From: Xiphophorus maculatus
Taxonomy: Eukaryota > Chordata > Actinopteri > Cyprinodontiformes > Poeciliidae
Assembly (NCBI RefSeq): GCF_002775205.1
Contig: NC_036447.1
Coordinates: 21,806,501-21,870,500, forward strand
Length of the DNA stretch: 64,000 nt
Direction: 5' to 3'
Shown here: positions 24,060 through 36,605 of the stretch, piece by piece
How the letters are laid out: each line of letters opens with the position of its first letter
Numbering within the stretch: the stretch's first letter is position 1
Translations under genes and position numbers: made by a program
Notes under the pieces: model-generated
What the model was told of the DNA's origin: nothing
What the model saw: only the letters and a program-made list of their open reading frames with translations
The model's database searches: none

Positions 24060-27000
24060 TCAGGGCGATGCGCCGTGGGCCTGGGTCAGGGCGTGGTGCA
24101 GGTTCAAACTGGTCCTGGGCTGCTTGGCCGGCGGCTCCATGTCGCACTTCTCCTCGTCGTCCACCTTCAGGGAGCTGGACTGCAGCATGATCTCGCCGCT
24201 CTCCTCCTCGCTGTCCTCCTCGTCGTCGTCCTCTTCTTCTTCTGACGGACAAATGTCGGCGGTAAGGACAAGAGCGTGGGGGAAAGCTAAACGCGCGTTG
24301 CCGTCAAACAGAGGAAAATACATCTTCAGACATGATTACGTTATAACGTGATAATCAGACTGTACGAACGTGACAACTTCTTCCAGATGGTGGCGGTAGT
24401 GTGCTTTAGGCTGCATTGACGAGACTCAACAGAGGAAGAGGTTTATATACAAGCCTATTTTCGGAATGTTATGAGAAATAAATGGCTAAAAATATGGCTA
24501 GCTTATTGGTGCTATAACTACAAAAACAAAGTCGTAGAAATCTACATCCCCCTGAAATTAGGTTCAGGGTTTACATCAACCCGTAGCGTCGACCACTTCC
24601 TTTGCCTTCATTCCAAACTACTGGAATCAAGAAATTTTAACTAATGTCTTCCGTAGATTTCCAGCCGGTCAATTAGGAAGGCTGGCCACATCTAAAGTCT
24701 TGGAGTGATTGTACTGGCCTTCATTAAGAACTAAAAGCACACTACCACCGCCTTCTGGATGAAATCATCACATTTATACAACATAATTATCTCGTTTTGT
24801 CCAACATAAGCATAATGTTGTAAGGTGACAGTGTGATAATGTTCAAAAATGTATTTTCCTCCATGACAGCAATGCTCCTTTGTGCATCAGGAATGTTTTC
24901 TTTACCTTTATCCAGATCTGGAGAGTTTCTGTTCTTAACGGTGCTGGCAAACTGCAACAGAGAAAAGACAAAACAGCAAAGATGAAAGGAAGATCGAATC
25001 CAAAAACAATTTGCACCTTCCGCCGAGAGAGCGCGCGCCGTTACAACGTACTTCTCCCATGACTGCGATGGGCGTCTCCCCTTTGGCCTTGGCCACCCTG
25101 TGCTCGATCAGGTAGTACATGTACTCGTCGTACAGCAGGCGGATCAGGTGGAAGGAGCCGAAACTTGCGGCGCTGCGCAAAGTCAGGTCGCGGATCACCA
25201 TGGAGCTGGGGAAGAAGGAGGTTATGTACAAAATGTACGCTGAAAGAAAAAGCTTGAAGCGTTTCCTAGTCTGGGTTTCACCAACTTAAATTTAAGACTT
25301 TTTAAAGCAACTATGAATGGAATTTACAAACTTCATCCAGCCAACTGGCAATAAATGTGCACTTACCTATAGAAGGACCAGTTGAGCAAAAAGACTTTGG
25401 CCGCCTTGGGCAGCGACGCTGGGTTTTGCTCGTAGGGCTTTAGCACCTGGGAAACGACTCCGTCCAACCAGGAAGCCCACTGCTCCAGGGAGTTCTGCTG
25501 CTGCAGCGTGGCCTTGAAGTCCTGCTCCAGCCGCTGGACCACGCGGTCTTCACACTGACACACCCAGGATGCCTGCTCCTGAGGACGGGCACACGGGGCT
25601 CAGTGTCCAGCCACCCGGCTTCACAGAGACGGACAGACGGCGAGCATCAACACCGACCTGCACATTGGTGAAATCGACGCGGTTGAGGTCGGAGAGCATT
25701 TGGTTGATCTGAGCCGAGTTCTTGAGGACGGCACGGGCGGCCTGCGCCAGATGGTTCAGGCTGGTGTAGCGGCGTAACGTCTGGGAGAACGAGCCCACGC
25801 ACACGACCTGGAAATGAAACATGTAGTAGCCTTAGCAAATGGCTGAATGTCAGAAAATCACAACATAAACATCAATGTCAAGTTGGTTTTTGTTGTTGTT
25901 TTTCTTTAAACAGACGTAAAAATGAGGAAACGCATTTTCTCGACATTTTGCTGAAGTGTTAATTTCTCCGCATTTGTCATCTTACAACCAGATTTTAATT
26001 TGTGGGTCACAGTTTTGTCCTAATTGGTTCCAAAGGTCTCCATCTGCATCCACCATCAGACGCATTTTTATCATTCAGGGGCCACAGAGAATCAATCCAT
26101 GAGCCACAAATGGCCCTCGGGCCACACTTTGGACACCCCTGATCTTAACCAAAGATGCACTAGGAAAAAATTATTTTTATTTAGCCCCTGACCACAGGTC
26201 AAGAACGGCAAAAATTGGTCCACCAATAGAAAAAGAAAACAATTGCAAAATTTGGAAATTGTCTGTTTTCCTTTTAATAAGGCAGCAGTCTGAAATTCCT
26301 TTAATGATATACAGATTTCAATAACTGTGTTTATTGTTGCGCAGGTAAAACACACAAAAAAACAAAACAACACACAATAAACTTGTGTTTTTTTCTTTTT
26401 TTTTTGTGCCAGTAGTTTAAATTTGCCAGTTTTGTCCACCAGAGCAAAACATTTTGGGCACCACTAATCTAGGCATTAAAATTTGACATAAATCCCACCA
26501 AAAAGACGGTTTGAGGAAATAACACGACAAAATGTGGGAATGTTCAAGGGGTATAAATACTTTTCCAAGGTTTTGCAATCAAAGACATATTGAAACTTCT
26601 AGCATGTTTCTAAACCACCTTAATTAAGTTGTTCAAGTAGTAAAACTAAACAGGAAGTCTAAAACAACCTAGCATGGCAACCAGTCTCTGAAGGTTCTCA
26701 CACCTTGATGCGGACCATTTCCTCAGGGATGTTCATCATGGCGCCCGTCAGCCAATTCTCCAGACTCTTGGCAAAGTTGCGGATGGCCTGAGTTAAGGCA
26801 CCTAAAGGCGAGAAATTTGTCACTAACTCAACGAAATGCACCATGATCTCTCTAAACATTTGAAAACAAAAGGAACCGTTCTAAAGCAAGCTAAATATGC
26901 AACCAACTAGTAAAAAAAATTATATATCACCACATTCACTGTAGTTTTTGTATCACAAATTATTTTACATAATTAATTAACATAATTAACAGATTAGACT

Positions 27001-30000
27001 TTTCTTGCTTTAAATACAAACATATGAAAAGAATTGCTACAACATTGTTCTTTGGTCGCTAAGTTTGACGCAGCTGAGAGTTGATCTCCAGGTTTCCTCG
27101 CTGACTTACTGGGGATGGGTCTCAACACGTCTGGGATCAGGATCTCCACCAGCGTCTGGTAGAGCAGGTTGTCGCAGTCCCTGGTCCACCGCAGCACCGG
27201 TTCAAACTTGCACAGAGCCACCAAACAGGACCTGGGCAACCGTTTCTCAGACTCGTCGTGACTGACGGAGGAGTTGCACAAGAGAAGAGTGTTTCTGTCT
27301 TTGTGGCAGTGAGTTAGGTCAGGCTGCAACCTTAAACGTTCATTTATCTTGTTGGGATTCTATGTGACGAAGGAGCCCACAGTCAGGAAGTGGAAGAAAG
27401 ATACAGTTAAAAAAAACAAACTGTAATAATAATGTACGACACGTCCCACTGTGTCAATAGACTATTTTTTTAATAAACTGACATTTCAAAAGTTGGCTGT
27501 ACTAAATTTTGCTTAGGGATGTCAGAGTAAAAGGGGGCTAAGTCCAGATGCACACCACACTTTTTAGATTGGCATTTTTGAAAAAGTTTGATCATACTGT
27601 CACTTCACTTCAACGTCACAGTCAGGCGCTACTGCGTCACATAAAATCCCAATAAAATGAGAATAAGAATATAATTTCTTGATCACCAGATGTGACCAGA
27701 AGTTAATCCAGCCAAAGTGCTAAATATTAGAAAATATTAGGTATAAAATGTATAGCACAAGTGTGAAATGACACGTAACTTAAATGGATAAAATTACCGG
27801 TAAATAAAAACAAATATGTACATGGAAATACGCAAGTCTATAAATCCACAAATGACTCCAGAGTAAATTTAAAGGTGTCATATAGTCTGATGGCTACATG
27901 CAGAAATGACTTTCTGTGACAAGGTTCAAGGGGGAATTATTAATCCTTTTGAGAAATTTTACTAAGACGTTCATAATCGTGCTTAAGATGCTTACAGGTT
28001 GAGAGATTCTGCGTCGTTGCTCTGGCTGAACCTCCAGAAGGATTTCCACAGAGTCTCAACCAGAGTGAACTGAAGGTTGATCATCACATCCAGAACAGCC
28101 TGTGAGCGAGAGGGAGGAGCGCTACGTCAACGTTCGACCAGCCGGTTGGAAATGTATATTGTTTTTACTCTAAAAATCCAATAAGATGAACAAAAATATG
28201 CAGAAACAAATGGAATCCTGTCAGTGAGTAAAGCCACCCGGTTCCTACCTCACAGTGCTCTCTGTACAGAGCCTGGAAGGCCTTCAGGTGCTCCAAGTGG
28301 ATCCCATCGGGCAGGGCTTGATCATGCAGATCAATTTTCACAAATTCTGGCAGCAGCTTCGATGCTTCTGAAAGCACACACACACACACACACACACAAA
28401 AAACAAAACATAAACACTTAACTTTTTTTTTTCCTTCTCGTTTCAAGACAAAACAAACAAAAACACAAAGATGTTAGCATCTGTGGCCTTTCACTTAGGC
28501 ATCAGGCTAAGAAGAAATCCACTGCTGTGATAAAACCATGTAACAATAAACAAAAGGGGGAAACATTTGGGGTTCACGTTTCTCACCGAGGAACTGTTGA
28601 TACTGTTGCACCTGGGCGGAAATATCAGAGAGCGCCGCCACCTGCTGCTGACCCGCCACACCCGATGTCCCGTTAGCGATCCCCTGTGTCTTCTGCAGTG
28701 GCTTTATCCTGTCAAAATCATCAGGGAAACGCATCGGAGCGCACAAAAACCGTCAGAATACGACAGGTGGGAAAGCGGCTCATACAACACGAAAAAAGAA
28801 AAAGAGTAGAAAATGCATTTCAGATGTTACCAGATTTTTCGCTGGATTTAGGTCTGGACTTTGACTAGGTCATTCTAACACATGAATATACTCTAATCTA
28901 AACTAATTCAATTGCAGCTCTGATTGTAAGTTTAGGTTGCAGATATTCTTATATATCTGCAACCTTATCCAGCTCCATTCATCTCAAGTATGAATTTTTG
29001 ACATGTGAGATTGTGTACTGTACAAATTGCGGGCAGTTCCATATGAGTGGCCAGTCACCACTAAAATGATTAGTTTGTATTTCAGTCAATCTGCTTCTTT
29101 AAACTATGATACAAGTATTTTTCATTTAAAGGGGCAGTATTCTGTATTTTTCAGCCACATAGCACCATTTTATAGCACAATCAAGTAATTATGTTAGCTC
29201 CAGTTACTATAAATGTGCTTTATATATCAATCACAACTTAACGGAAATTTGATTCCACAATTTAGCATCTTGAAATTGGGTCTCTGCCTCTTTAAGAAGC
29301 TGATTTTCGGTCACATTTTGCCTTTAGCACATCATCACAACAATGTCAATGTCAATGTCAACAATGTCCCTCCAGTTTCCATAAGGAAACTGGAGGAGCT
29401 TTGTGGAAATACATGTTGCTTTGTGAAAACAAGCACTTAGGGACCCCTGAATGGTTGCCACGGGAGATTCAAGGTTTTCTCAAACGTGTGTGAAAGAACT
29501 AAGGCAACACTCCAGGTATGTTTTTAATGAGGGGATTAACGTTATAACATGATGTGAAGCTCTTAAACCGATACCTGTTTTTCTGTGAGAAAGGCTGCTG
29601 CCTCATGGCCATGTGCTGCTGCTCATCCATGAGTCTGAGCAGAGGGGAGCCGGATTTGATCCTCAGGCCATAGTAGTGGTACTTGGAGTTTCCTCTGCAG
29701 AGGAACGCAAAGAGAAGAAGTGATGCCTTCGCCCTGGACGCCGCTCCTACGTAATTCGGGTAAATGTGTCTACCTGGTGCCCAGTCTTCGCGTGCGGAGC
29801 CCCATGAAGACGGACCTGATGAGTTTACCAAAGGACGCAGCGTTAACTGGCTCTAGTTTCTGCTCCTGGCAGTGCAGGATGTAGTGGTAGTAGAGGGTGC
29901 AGCGGGGCAAGCTGACCCCTTCGGCCCCCTCGTAGTTTTCCAACAACCACTGGACCTGAGGGGAGGAAGGGAAGAGAGGGAGGACACCGCGGACATGAAT

Positions 30001-33000
30001 GGACTGGACTTCCTGGTCGCTGCATCTCATTGGATCTCATATACTCACAGTAGCGGGAGGGGCACGAGAGTTGGGGCTAGAGTAACTCTGTCCTCCCCCT
30101 CCCCCACCTGCTGCTGCTGCGCCTCCTCCTCCCAACATATAGCCCCCCTGGATGACATATCCCGCCGTGCCAGCCCCACTGTTGGCTCCTGCCGTCGCCA
30201 CGGAAACCGCCTGCGAAGTCACAGATCCGGGGAGGTCTGAGTCAGAGCTGGCCGTGGCTTCGTAGAAGGCGGAGGAGGATGCGGGAGGGGTCTGGGTGTA
30301 GAGGGGCGAGTCGGAGAAAGGGAAGCTGTTCGATCGACTGGAGAGGGGGAAAAAATCAGATATCAACACCTGCAGACAGAATGTTTCCACCTGCGTGTCA
30401 ACAAAGGATTATGAGGCGATGCGCACATTGCGGATGTGGTAAAAGCCGCATCTTCTGCTCCATCCACGTACTGCACCTGGTCCGAGTAAACGTGCTCCAC
30501 CTGAACAATCAAGAAAGACGAGATTAGCATTAATGGTTTCCAGTCCCATGGCAACAAAACTGGCACAAGTGAAGTTCCATTCTTAATCCATTGGGATTAA
30601 CATGATGCAGGCTTTGGGCGAGTTTTAGAATCTTTAGAATGTTTGTGATGTTTGTGAAAAAAGACAGGCTCTCAGTCTCTGCTCTAATTCATCTACAATC
30701 TCCATTTTCTACCACAAAAATTGGGATAAAATTGTCCAAAATGTGTTTGTATCCAGAAGCAATGAGTTAATTTCACTGGAAATAAGGGGCAAAGTCCAAC
30801 AGTTTTCAAGCAATCTGATTATAACTTTAAAGTAACAACAACACAAGGTTAGTGAAAATAGTTGACAATAGAACATTTTGGGTTTCAAATTATTCTTGCT
30901 GTATATTTCTGCTAGTTTCCTTTGGCTGGAACAAAAGTAGCAAATGTGACTGACACCTGATAACCTTGAGAGTGAAACGCAAAACCAAACAATTGTTTGC
31001 AAAAAGTTGAAGGAGATAAGATAAAATAAACAAAATATTTAGGAAAATATTCCAATATAGCTAATGTTATCATGCTGGTGGTTTTATTTTGGAATCCTGC
31101 ATTCCTGTCATTTTCATACATTTCAGGGGAAATCAAATACTATAATATAATATAATATAGTATATTTTAGTCTTTCAAAGTAGCTAAAGGGAGAACATTT
31201 TTGGATTTTGGTTTTTAGAATTGATGGTTTTCAGGCAAGTTGTGATGTTAGTTTAAAAAATAAAAGTCCAAAATTAGCTCATCAAAAAACTAAAGCTCCA
31301 GTGTTCTTCATTTTCATTATATCATTACTTTCTCAGGAGTCACCATAAAATGACTACTTCATTCTGTATTCTGGTAATATTATGAGTTTATTCTCAAATT
31401 CTTTTGACTTTTTTGTCGTAGTAATTTTTTGTCACAATAATATGACTTTACTCTCAAAATTAAACAAATTCTTAGCCTGGTCCTGATCCTCGGATCCCAA
31501 GGCAGTTTGAAGAGAAAGGGAGCATGGGTGAGTGAAGGGGCTGAGTTTTTTTTGTTTGTTTGTTTGTTTGTTTTTTAAATTGATCAAAGCAATAAAACTC
31601 ATAATCAGAAAACCAGTCAGTGCCCTATTACCACATCCACTTGCTGACCAGGCCCAAAAATATTTAGCAGAGCGTTAATTTAAATGACAACCTATAAACT
31701 CACACCTTGTTTGCATAATCACAGGATCTTTAAAAAAAAAAATACTAAAAACAAGCCGATTCTAAAAAACAAACAAAAAACAACAACCAACCAATTAAGA
31801 TCCAAATTTTCACTTTGAACAAATCATTTTGACTTCCTTAACTTGAACTTCGAGCTTTCTCCCACAGAGTATAATGTTAAATAATCAGCAATAAAGCTAT
31901 GTTAAACATCCTATGTGTAACTACAAAGACGCAACTGAGATACATAATTTATGTGCTACTCGGGCCTACGTGAGCCTACGTGCATGGATCTTATCTAGTG
32001 TGTGTTATGCAGAGAGAGAGAGCCTGTTTACCTCCTGGTTAATATGCACAGACTGCAGGCTGCTGATGTGGCCTGTCTGAATCCTCTTGGTTGGCTGCGT
32101 CACTGCCTGCAACACTGACCTCTGTGGGAGAGGCAGTCCCAAACTCATCAGTTAAGGCAGGCTGCTGCACAGTCGTCTGGATGGCATTGTGCGTTTCTCA
32201 CCTGTGGCGGAGTCTGCACGGCCTGGACCACCTGAGTAGGGATGCCAGGAGCAGGTGGGCTGGAGTCCGACAGGCTATCATTGGAGTGAGCCGATCCCTC
32301 TGAAAGACACCAGAGCGATGGAGGAGGGAGATGTTCACAAGAAGACAAAAAAAAAAAACAACAACAAAAAAAGAAAAGTCGCAGAGACCCCAACAACAAG
32401 TTTGGTACTCACGAAAAACCGCCTCCAAGTCATAATAACAGCCGGCGCAGAACATATTGCTACTTAATTTCTTTTTTGGGCTCCACAGAGCAAACATGGA
32501 AGAGGGAAAGTGTGTCTGTCCATCTCTCCCCTTCTGTCCTTATATCTTGCATGCAAAAGGACAGCCTTGGACAGCTAATCTCCCCAGATGGAGAGAAAAA
32601 TCCCTCCATCTTGTAAACATGCAGATCGGATGAGAGCGGGAAATGAGAGGTGCATGTGGGCCGACGGACGGGAGGAGGAAAACAAAGGATGGAGAGCAGG
32701 CAGTGGAGAGGGCAATCACTTCTTTGTAACCTTCAGGATTTAAATAAAAAATCGAGAGCAGAACCCTTCTTATCCTGTTGCTTTCTTTCTTCAAACTTTG
32801 GCTGAAAACAGCTGAGCTACTGAACCTCCACCTAACTGTGGCACATATGAATATTAAAATTTATAAACTATAGATCAATTCTCACATTAGATGTGCCTAA
32901 AGTGGCTTTTTTGTAATGCCCACAAAAAAAAGAAATGGTGGACAGTTAATGATGAAACACAACAGGGTTAATGCAGTTTTCACCAACTCAAATTTAAGGC

Positions 33001-33502
33001 TTTTTCAGACCTTTTAAGATCATTATCATTTAAGACCTCTCCCACAACAGACATGTACAAAACAAAACGCAAATAAATCGTATGGGTTGGCACAAGAAGT
33101 CAGCCAATGGTTAAGATGAACATCGTCCGGCCAACGGGTGATAAATTTCTAGTTACCCATAATGGACATATAAAAATTGCTAGCTAGCTTTGCCCTTGCT
33201 AGCTTACTGGTAGCCACAACCTCTTTGAGTCACAGAACACAGTGAAGATGTCTGCATGTGACTCAAACTTTTGCCTGACAAAAAAGTCCTGTGAGAAAAA
33301 TAAAAAAAGACTAATAAACAAGATTCAATAATCTGACCACAATCAAATTTAAGACCTGTGATTTGAGGCCAACTTACTTTGTTTTAAATGAAATTCAGAA
33401 ATGTAAGGCCTTAATATTAGATCAATTTTAGACTTTTTAAGGATGTAACAACACCCTGAATAAAGACTTAATCCAGATCATTCTCACAATATTTACCAAA
33501 AA

Positions 33503-33544
<42 letters not shown>

Positions 33545-35919
33545 AACTGCATGTCTTCCTGAAACAAGAGCTTTTTTTCACTGTGCTATGAGGATCATTC
33601 AAAATGCTAATTTGAATAGCATTTTCAAATGTTGCTAATGTTGCTAACTGCAGTTTTAAGTCAGCAACATTAAAACTGCTTGTTGAATTTTATTTGAAAA
33701 AAAAAAAAGCAACAAACTATATATTTATCTATGGGGTGCTAAAACAACACTTTTAGGAATTTTAAAATCCTAAAAGCCTATAGCAAAAAAAACAACAACA
33801 ACAAATAAGCTGAGTGGGGTTATTTTATGAGTTGGAACTGCTAAGAAATATTCAGATTCAGAGTTCTAGTCCAACTAGTTGCACTTATGAAATGGGAACA
33901 AGGCCCGGGCCTGTGAGCTTTTAACTCTAGGTGAGAGTGCACAGTGTTACCTGATACAATCAGGGAGAGACATCTAGGAATAGATAAGCCCTAAATTTAA
34001 CATACAAGACACGTAGGATCAAGTTATGGGAGGTCCATTTGTTTGAAAATGTTACACACATGAGACAAAGAAACATTGAGCTAGTAAATACCCATTAAAA
34101 TTTATTAAAGGTATACCATGGTTTTAAAAACAGTTTGAAATCTTTTAATGAGATGCCAAAGAAAGTGAGAGCAAGCAGAGTTTTCAGCAGCTGTTTGGGA
34201 GCGTAGCGAATCTCAGCACGGCCCCTTCCTCTCCTGCTGTTAAGCACCGTTACTCGGCTGGCTTAGCGAAAGCTACCCCGTCCTTCCAGGGAAAACAAAT
34301 TTAGCTGTTTGGAAATATTTCCTTTTAACAACAGCGGGAAATTTTTTTTTTTCATTTTTGTTCTTGAATAAAAGCAAGTTAGGTGTTTGTGTTACTATAA
34401 TACTATATTATAATATACTATAATACCTTAAAAGAAATACTAATTTTTTCCATAGGACTTTTCCATGAGTATTGAGAATACAGCTTGAAACCTTCGTGCC
34501 TTAAACACAACTGAAACACCAAGATCAGCTATAATCCAGCTTCAGGGGCGGAGAAGACGTTGAGTAAAACTGTTGTAGTAGCTGACCTACAGCTGCACAC
34601 TGGCAGTCAGCAGCAAACAGGCTAGATTTTAGCCCCAGCATATGAGAAAGACAAATTCAGTGGTTTGGAAATGTGTCGTGCTGAACTAGTAAAATTTGTG
34701 TTAGTAATTAGATCATGTTAGCAATCAAATCATGCGATAAGCGTACGTTGATTGTGTCCAAACATGAAACTGGTGTATTTTTACTCAAAGCCATATTAAT
34801 TATAAAAAATATATACGTTCAGGAATCCAGATCCAAAGATGGCGTCCAGCACTACTGTCACACAAATAAAGTTTCAAAAGTTATAATGCAAAATCATAAA
34901 ATCATAAGAAGTATATTTGGTTTAGTTTCTAGTACAAATATCTTAGTACAATTGAAATAAAACAAAACTAGCTTACAAGTAACTTTACAGCAAGATATAG
35001 GAGATTTATTAAGTTCATAATTTCTTAATATTGACTAAAAAAAACTTACTCAATATTGCAGACTTGCAGATTAATCAACTTACAAGACATTTTTCCACGG
35101 TATGATTGAAATAATCTGTCAGTGGAACTAGTACTTTTTAAATCAATAATAAGGAATTATTGACCAAAAACAAGCTTCTATGTCTTGCTAAAAAACATAC
35201 TAGTAAGTTAGTTTTGTCTTAATCCAAGTGCACGGAGATATTTGTACTAGAAACTAGACCAAATATACTTGATAAGATTTAGTGTTTTTGCAGTGTATTG
35301 ATATCCAGCAGGAGAGCAGACTTGCATAGAGCTGCTACTTTATGACATTTTTAGTGCCATTCACACACAGTAATGTGGCTTCTAAAATTCAAAACAGATG
35401 GAAACATCTATTATATTTGATCTTTTTCTAAAGGGCGTAGCCTCTGCTTTGTGGATCTGGTCTGGTCACTTCATGCTAAAACTAAACAATCACCAGACTG
35501 AGTTTACCTAAGGGCCATAACGAATGAGGAGTAGATGAACTAACTAATGTGATGTAATTATACGACAGTCTCTCACCTGTAACAGTCACTATGATGTACT
35601 GGGGCGAAGCGCTCTGGCCATTACTCTTCTGGACAGCAGCGTGCTGGATATCAGGGCCCACGTAGTGCTGCGTGGGCGTAGTTGGCACTACTGCCTTCTG
35701 GCTCTGAGTGGTTGGCGCTTGTGAACAAAGTGCATCCTGTCCTGCTTTGGAGGCCCTGGCCGCTTGGCTGGCCGACGAAACGCTTCCAGAGGCTGCCGGG
35801 ATCTCGGACAGGAAGTGTGCAGTTTTGGCAGATGAGGGCGTGGTGGTAGCAGGCGTTGCTATGGTTACTGCGTTGGCCTGCTGAGGCTGAAGGTCCTCAG
35901 AGTATCCACAAGTCGCCAT
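24060..35919 (-). CDS. rfx1: Regulatory factor X1 (X-box-binding transcription factor)
   Basis: Nuclear winged-helix transcription factor that binds X-boxes and forms homo- and heterodimers. Seventeen coding exons in transcript order: 35577-35919, 32202-32299, 32032-32121, 30427-30500, 30049-30337, 29774-29955, 29575-29694, 28587-28708, 28249-28367, 27996-28099, 27110-27261, 26704-26801, 25658-25807, 25367-25578, 25052-25205, 24906-24951, 24060-24241; 844 aa. Residues about 298-375 form the DNA-binding domain ([13 protein letters not shown] through [12 protein letters not shown]). A Gly/Ala-rich stretch precedes it; the conserved B, C and dimerization regions follow (440-770), then an acidic tail ([13 protein letters not shown]). 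The start ATG is at 35919; the coding exon extends upstream to an acceptor at 35947, and a non-coding exon lies near 38281. Human RFX1 is about 979 aa; most of the difference is a missing glutamine-rich segment. Confidence 0.95.
24371..24778. mobile_element. Short inverted-repeat element in the last rfx1 intron
   Basis: About 30 bases at 24380-24411 (cagatggtggcggtagtgtg) recur inverted at 24745-24770 (cacactaccaccgccttctg). The roughly 400-bp unit is non-coding and behaves like a MITE. Family unknown. Confidence 0.5.
25930..26578. mobile_element. Degenerate Tc1-like element in rfx1 intron
   Basis: The right end 'ttcaaggggtataaatactt' plus 'ttccaaggttttgca' is the terminal sequence of the Tc1-like family at 22752 and 54829. 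The left border is weak ('catcttacaaccagatttt'). Borders are approximate. Confidence 0.45.
28375..28398. repeat. rfx1: (CA)n microsatellite abutting an rfx1 splice acceptor
   Basis: Twelve CA units end eight bases from the rfx1 exon at 28249-28367. On the transcribed strand they read (TG)n, immediately upstream of the acceptor 'ctttcag'. Confidence 0.9.
29130..29545 (+). repeat. Interspersed repeat, 'cctctgtctctttaagaa' family
   Basis: It shares 'tatagcacaatcaagtaa', 'ttgaaattgggtctctgcct' and 'catcatcacaac' with 20385-20645. It lies in the rfx1 intron between the exons at 28587 and 29575. A triple 'tgtcaa' run (29341-29361) is present. Confidence 0.6.
31548..31573. repeat. (TTTG)n simple repeat
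   Basis: About five TTTG units in an rfx1 intron. Confidence 0.8.
32965..33465. mobile_element. Interspersed repeat, 'caccaactcaaatttaagg' family
   Basis: It begins 'tttcaccaactcaaattta' and ends 'tttagactttttaaggatg'. Similar pieces occur at 25267-25310 (+) and 52585-52665 (-). It has A/T-rich ends and no coding capacity, consistent with a non-autonomous DNA element. Confidence 0.45.
33507..33539. repeat. (AT)n microsatellite
   Basis: About 33 bases of AT dinucleotides in an rfx1 intron. Confidence 0.95.
34886..35296. mobile_element. Foldback MITE with long terminal inverted repeats
   Basis: The left arm (gtatatttggtttagtttct, then agtacaaatatc) is matched inverted by the right arm (gatatttgtactagaaacta, then gaccaaatatac). 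Similarity continues inward through 'caaaactagcttacaagta' and 'agcaagatatagga' for over 100 bases per arm, with a short central A/T-rich loop. The right end reads 'cactgcaaaaacact' on the minus strand, a terminus I know from an abundant fish MITE. It sits in the first coding-side intron of rfx1. Confidence 0.8.
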
Positions 35920-35925
35920 GGCAAC
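35912..35925. promoter_or_regulatory. rfx1: Consensus X-box overlapping the rfx1 start codon
   Basis: The plus strand reads GTCGCC-AT-GGCAAC, which fits the RFX consensus GTNRCC N0-3 RGYAAC at all 12 fixed positions. The rfx1 start codon (35917-35919 on the minus strand) is in its centre. The translation-start context gccATGGC itself supplies part of the match. Confidence 0.45.
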
Positions 35926-36235
35926 CAATCCGTTGAGGCACCAGTTCTGTGGATGAAAAGGAGGCAGCGCTCATTAACTAAAGTGCCGGGAACAAACAAT
36001 GAAACCCAAATTGCTTACTTATTATCGATACGCTACATGTTTTACTCAAGCGGACCTTGTGTGCTTGCACTATTTTGTGTGTGTGAAGCAGAGTAGGTCT
36101 AAGAACATAGCAGTTTCCTTTCTTTTTTTTTTTTAAATCTAGTAAGGATGTTTTAATAATAAATAAGAAAATGACCTCTCTTTCTAACTAATGTGATGTA
36201 ATTATACATGTCTATGATTTTATTATATGTCTTTA

Positions 36236-36305
36236 GTGATTATATTTTATTATATATATTATATTATATTATATTAATTATATTATATTAATTATATTAT
36301 ATTAT
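36236..36305. repeat. (TATTA)n-like A/T-rich repeat
   Basis: Repeated 'attatattatatt' units abut the LINE fragment that follows. Confidence 0.85.
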
Positions 36306-36605
36306 AGTAAATGATAATAAGTTCATTTGTATAGTACATTTAAGCAACAAGGCAAATCAAAATGCGTTACACAATAAAAGCTGAAGTCAGTACCCAATTA
36401 CGAAGCAAGGAGTAAGCATTACATTTTGTCAAATACCATCGTCAAAATCATCAAGAAAATATAAATCAAGTATATTGATCAACGCTACTAATCAAAGGCA
36501 GCTCTAAACTGGTGGTTTTTCAGCCTTGATTTAAAGAAACTCTGTTTCAGAATTTTAACCTTTTTTTGAAAGTTTGTTTCAGGTTTGTGTAAGCCTAATA
36601 TGGGA
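36306..36605 (-). mobile_element. Rex1/L2-type LINE 3' end in rfx1 intron 1
   Basis: It shares 'gtatagtacatttaagcaac', 'attacattttgtcaaatacc' and 'ggtttttcagcc' with the copies at 2849, 16459 and 61425. The 3' end is at the low coordinate, next to the A/T repeat. Confidence 0.7.
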
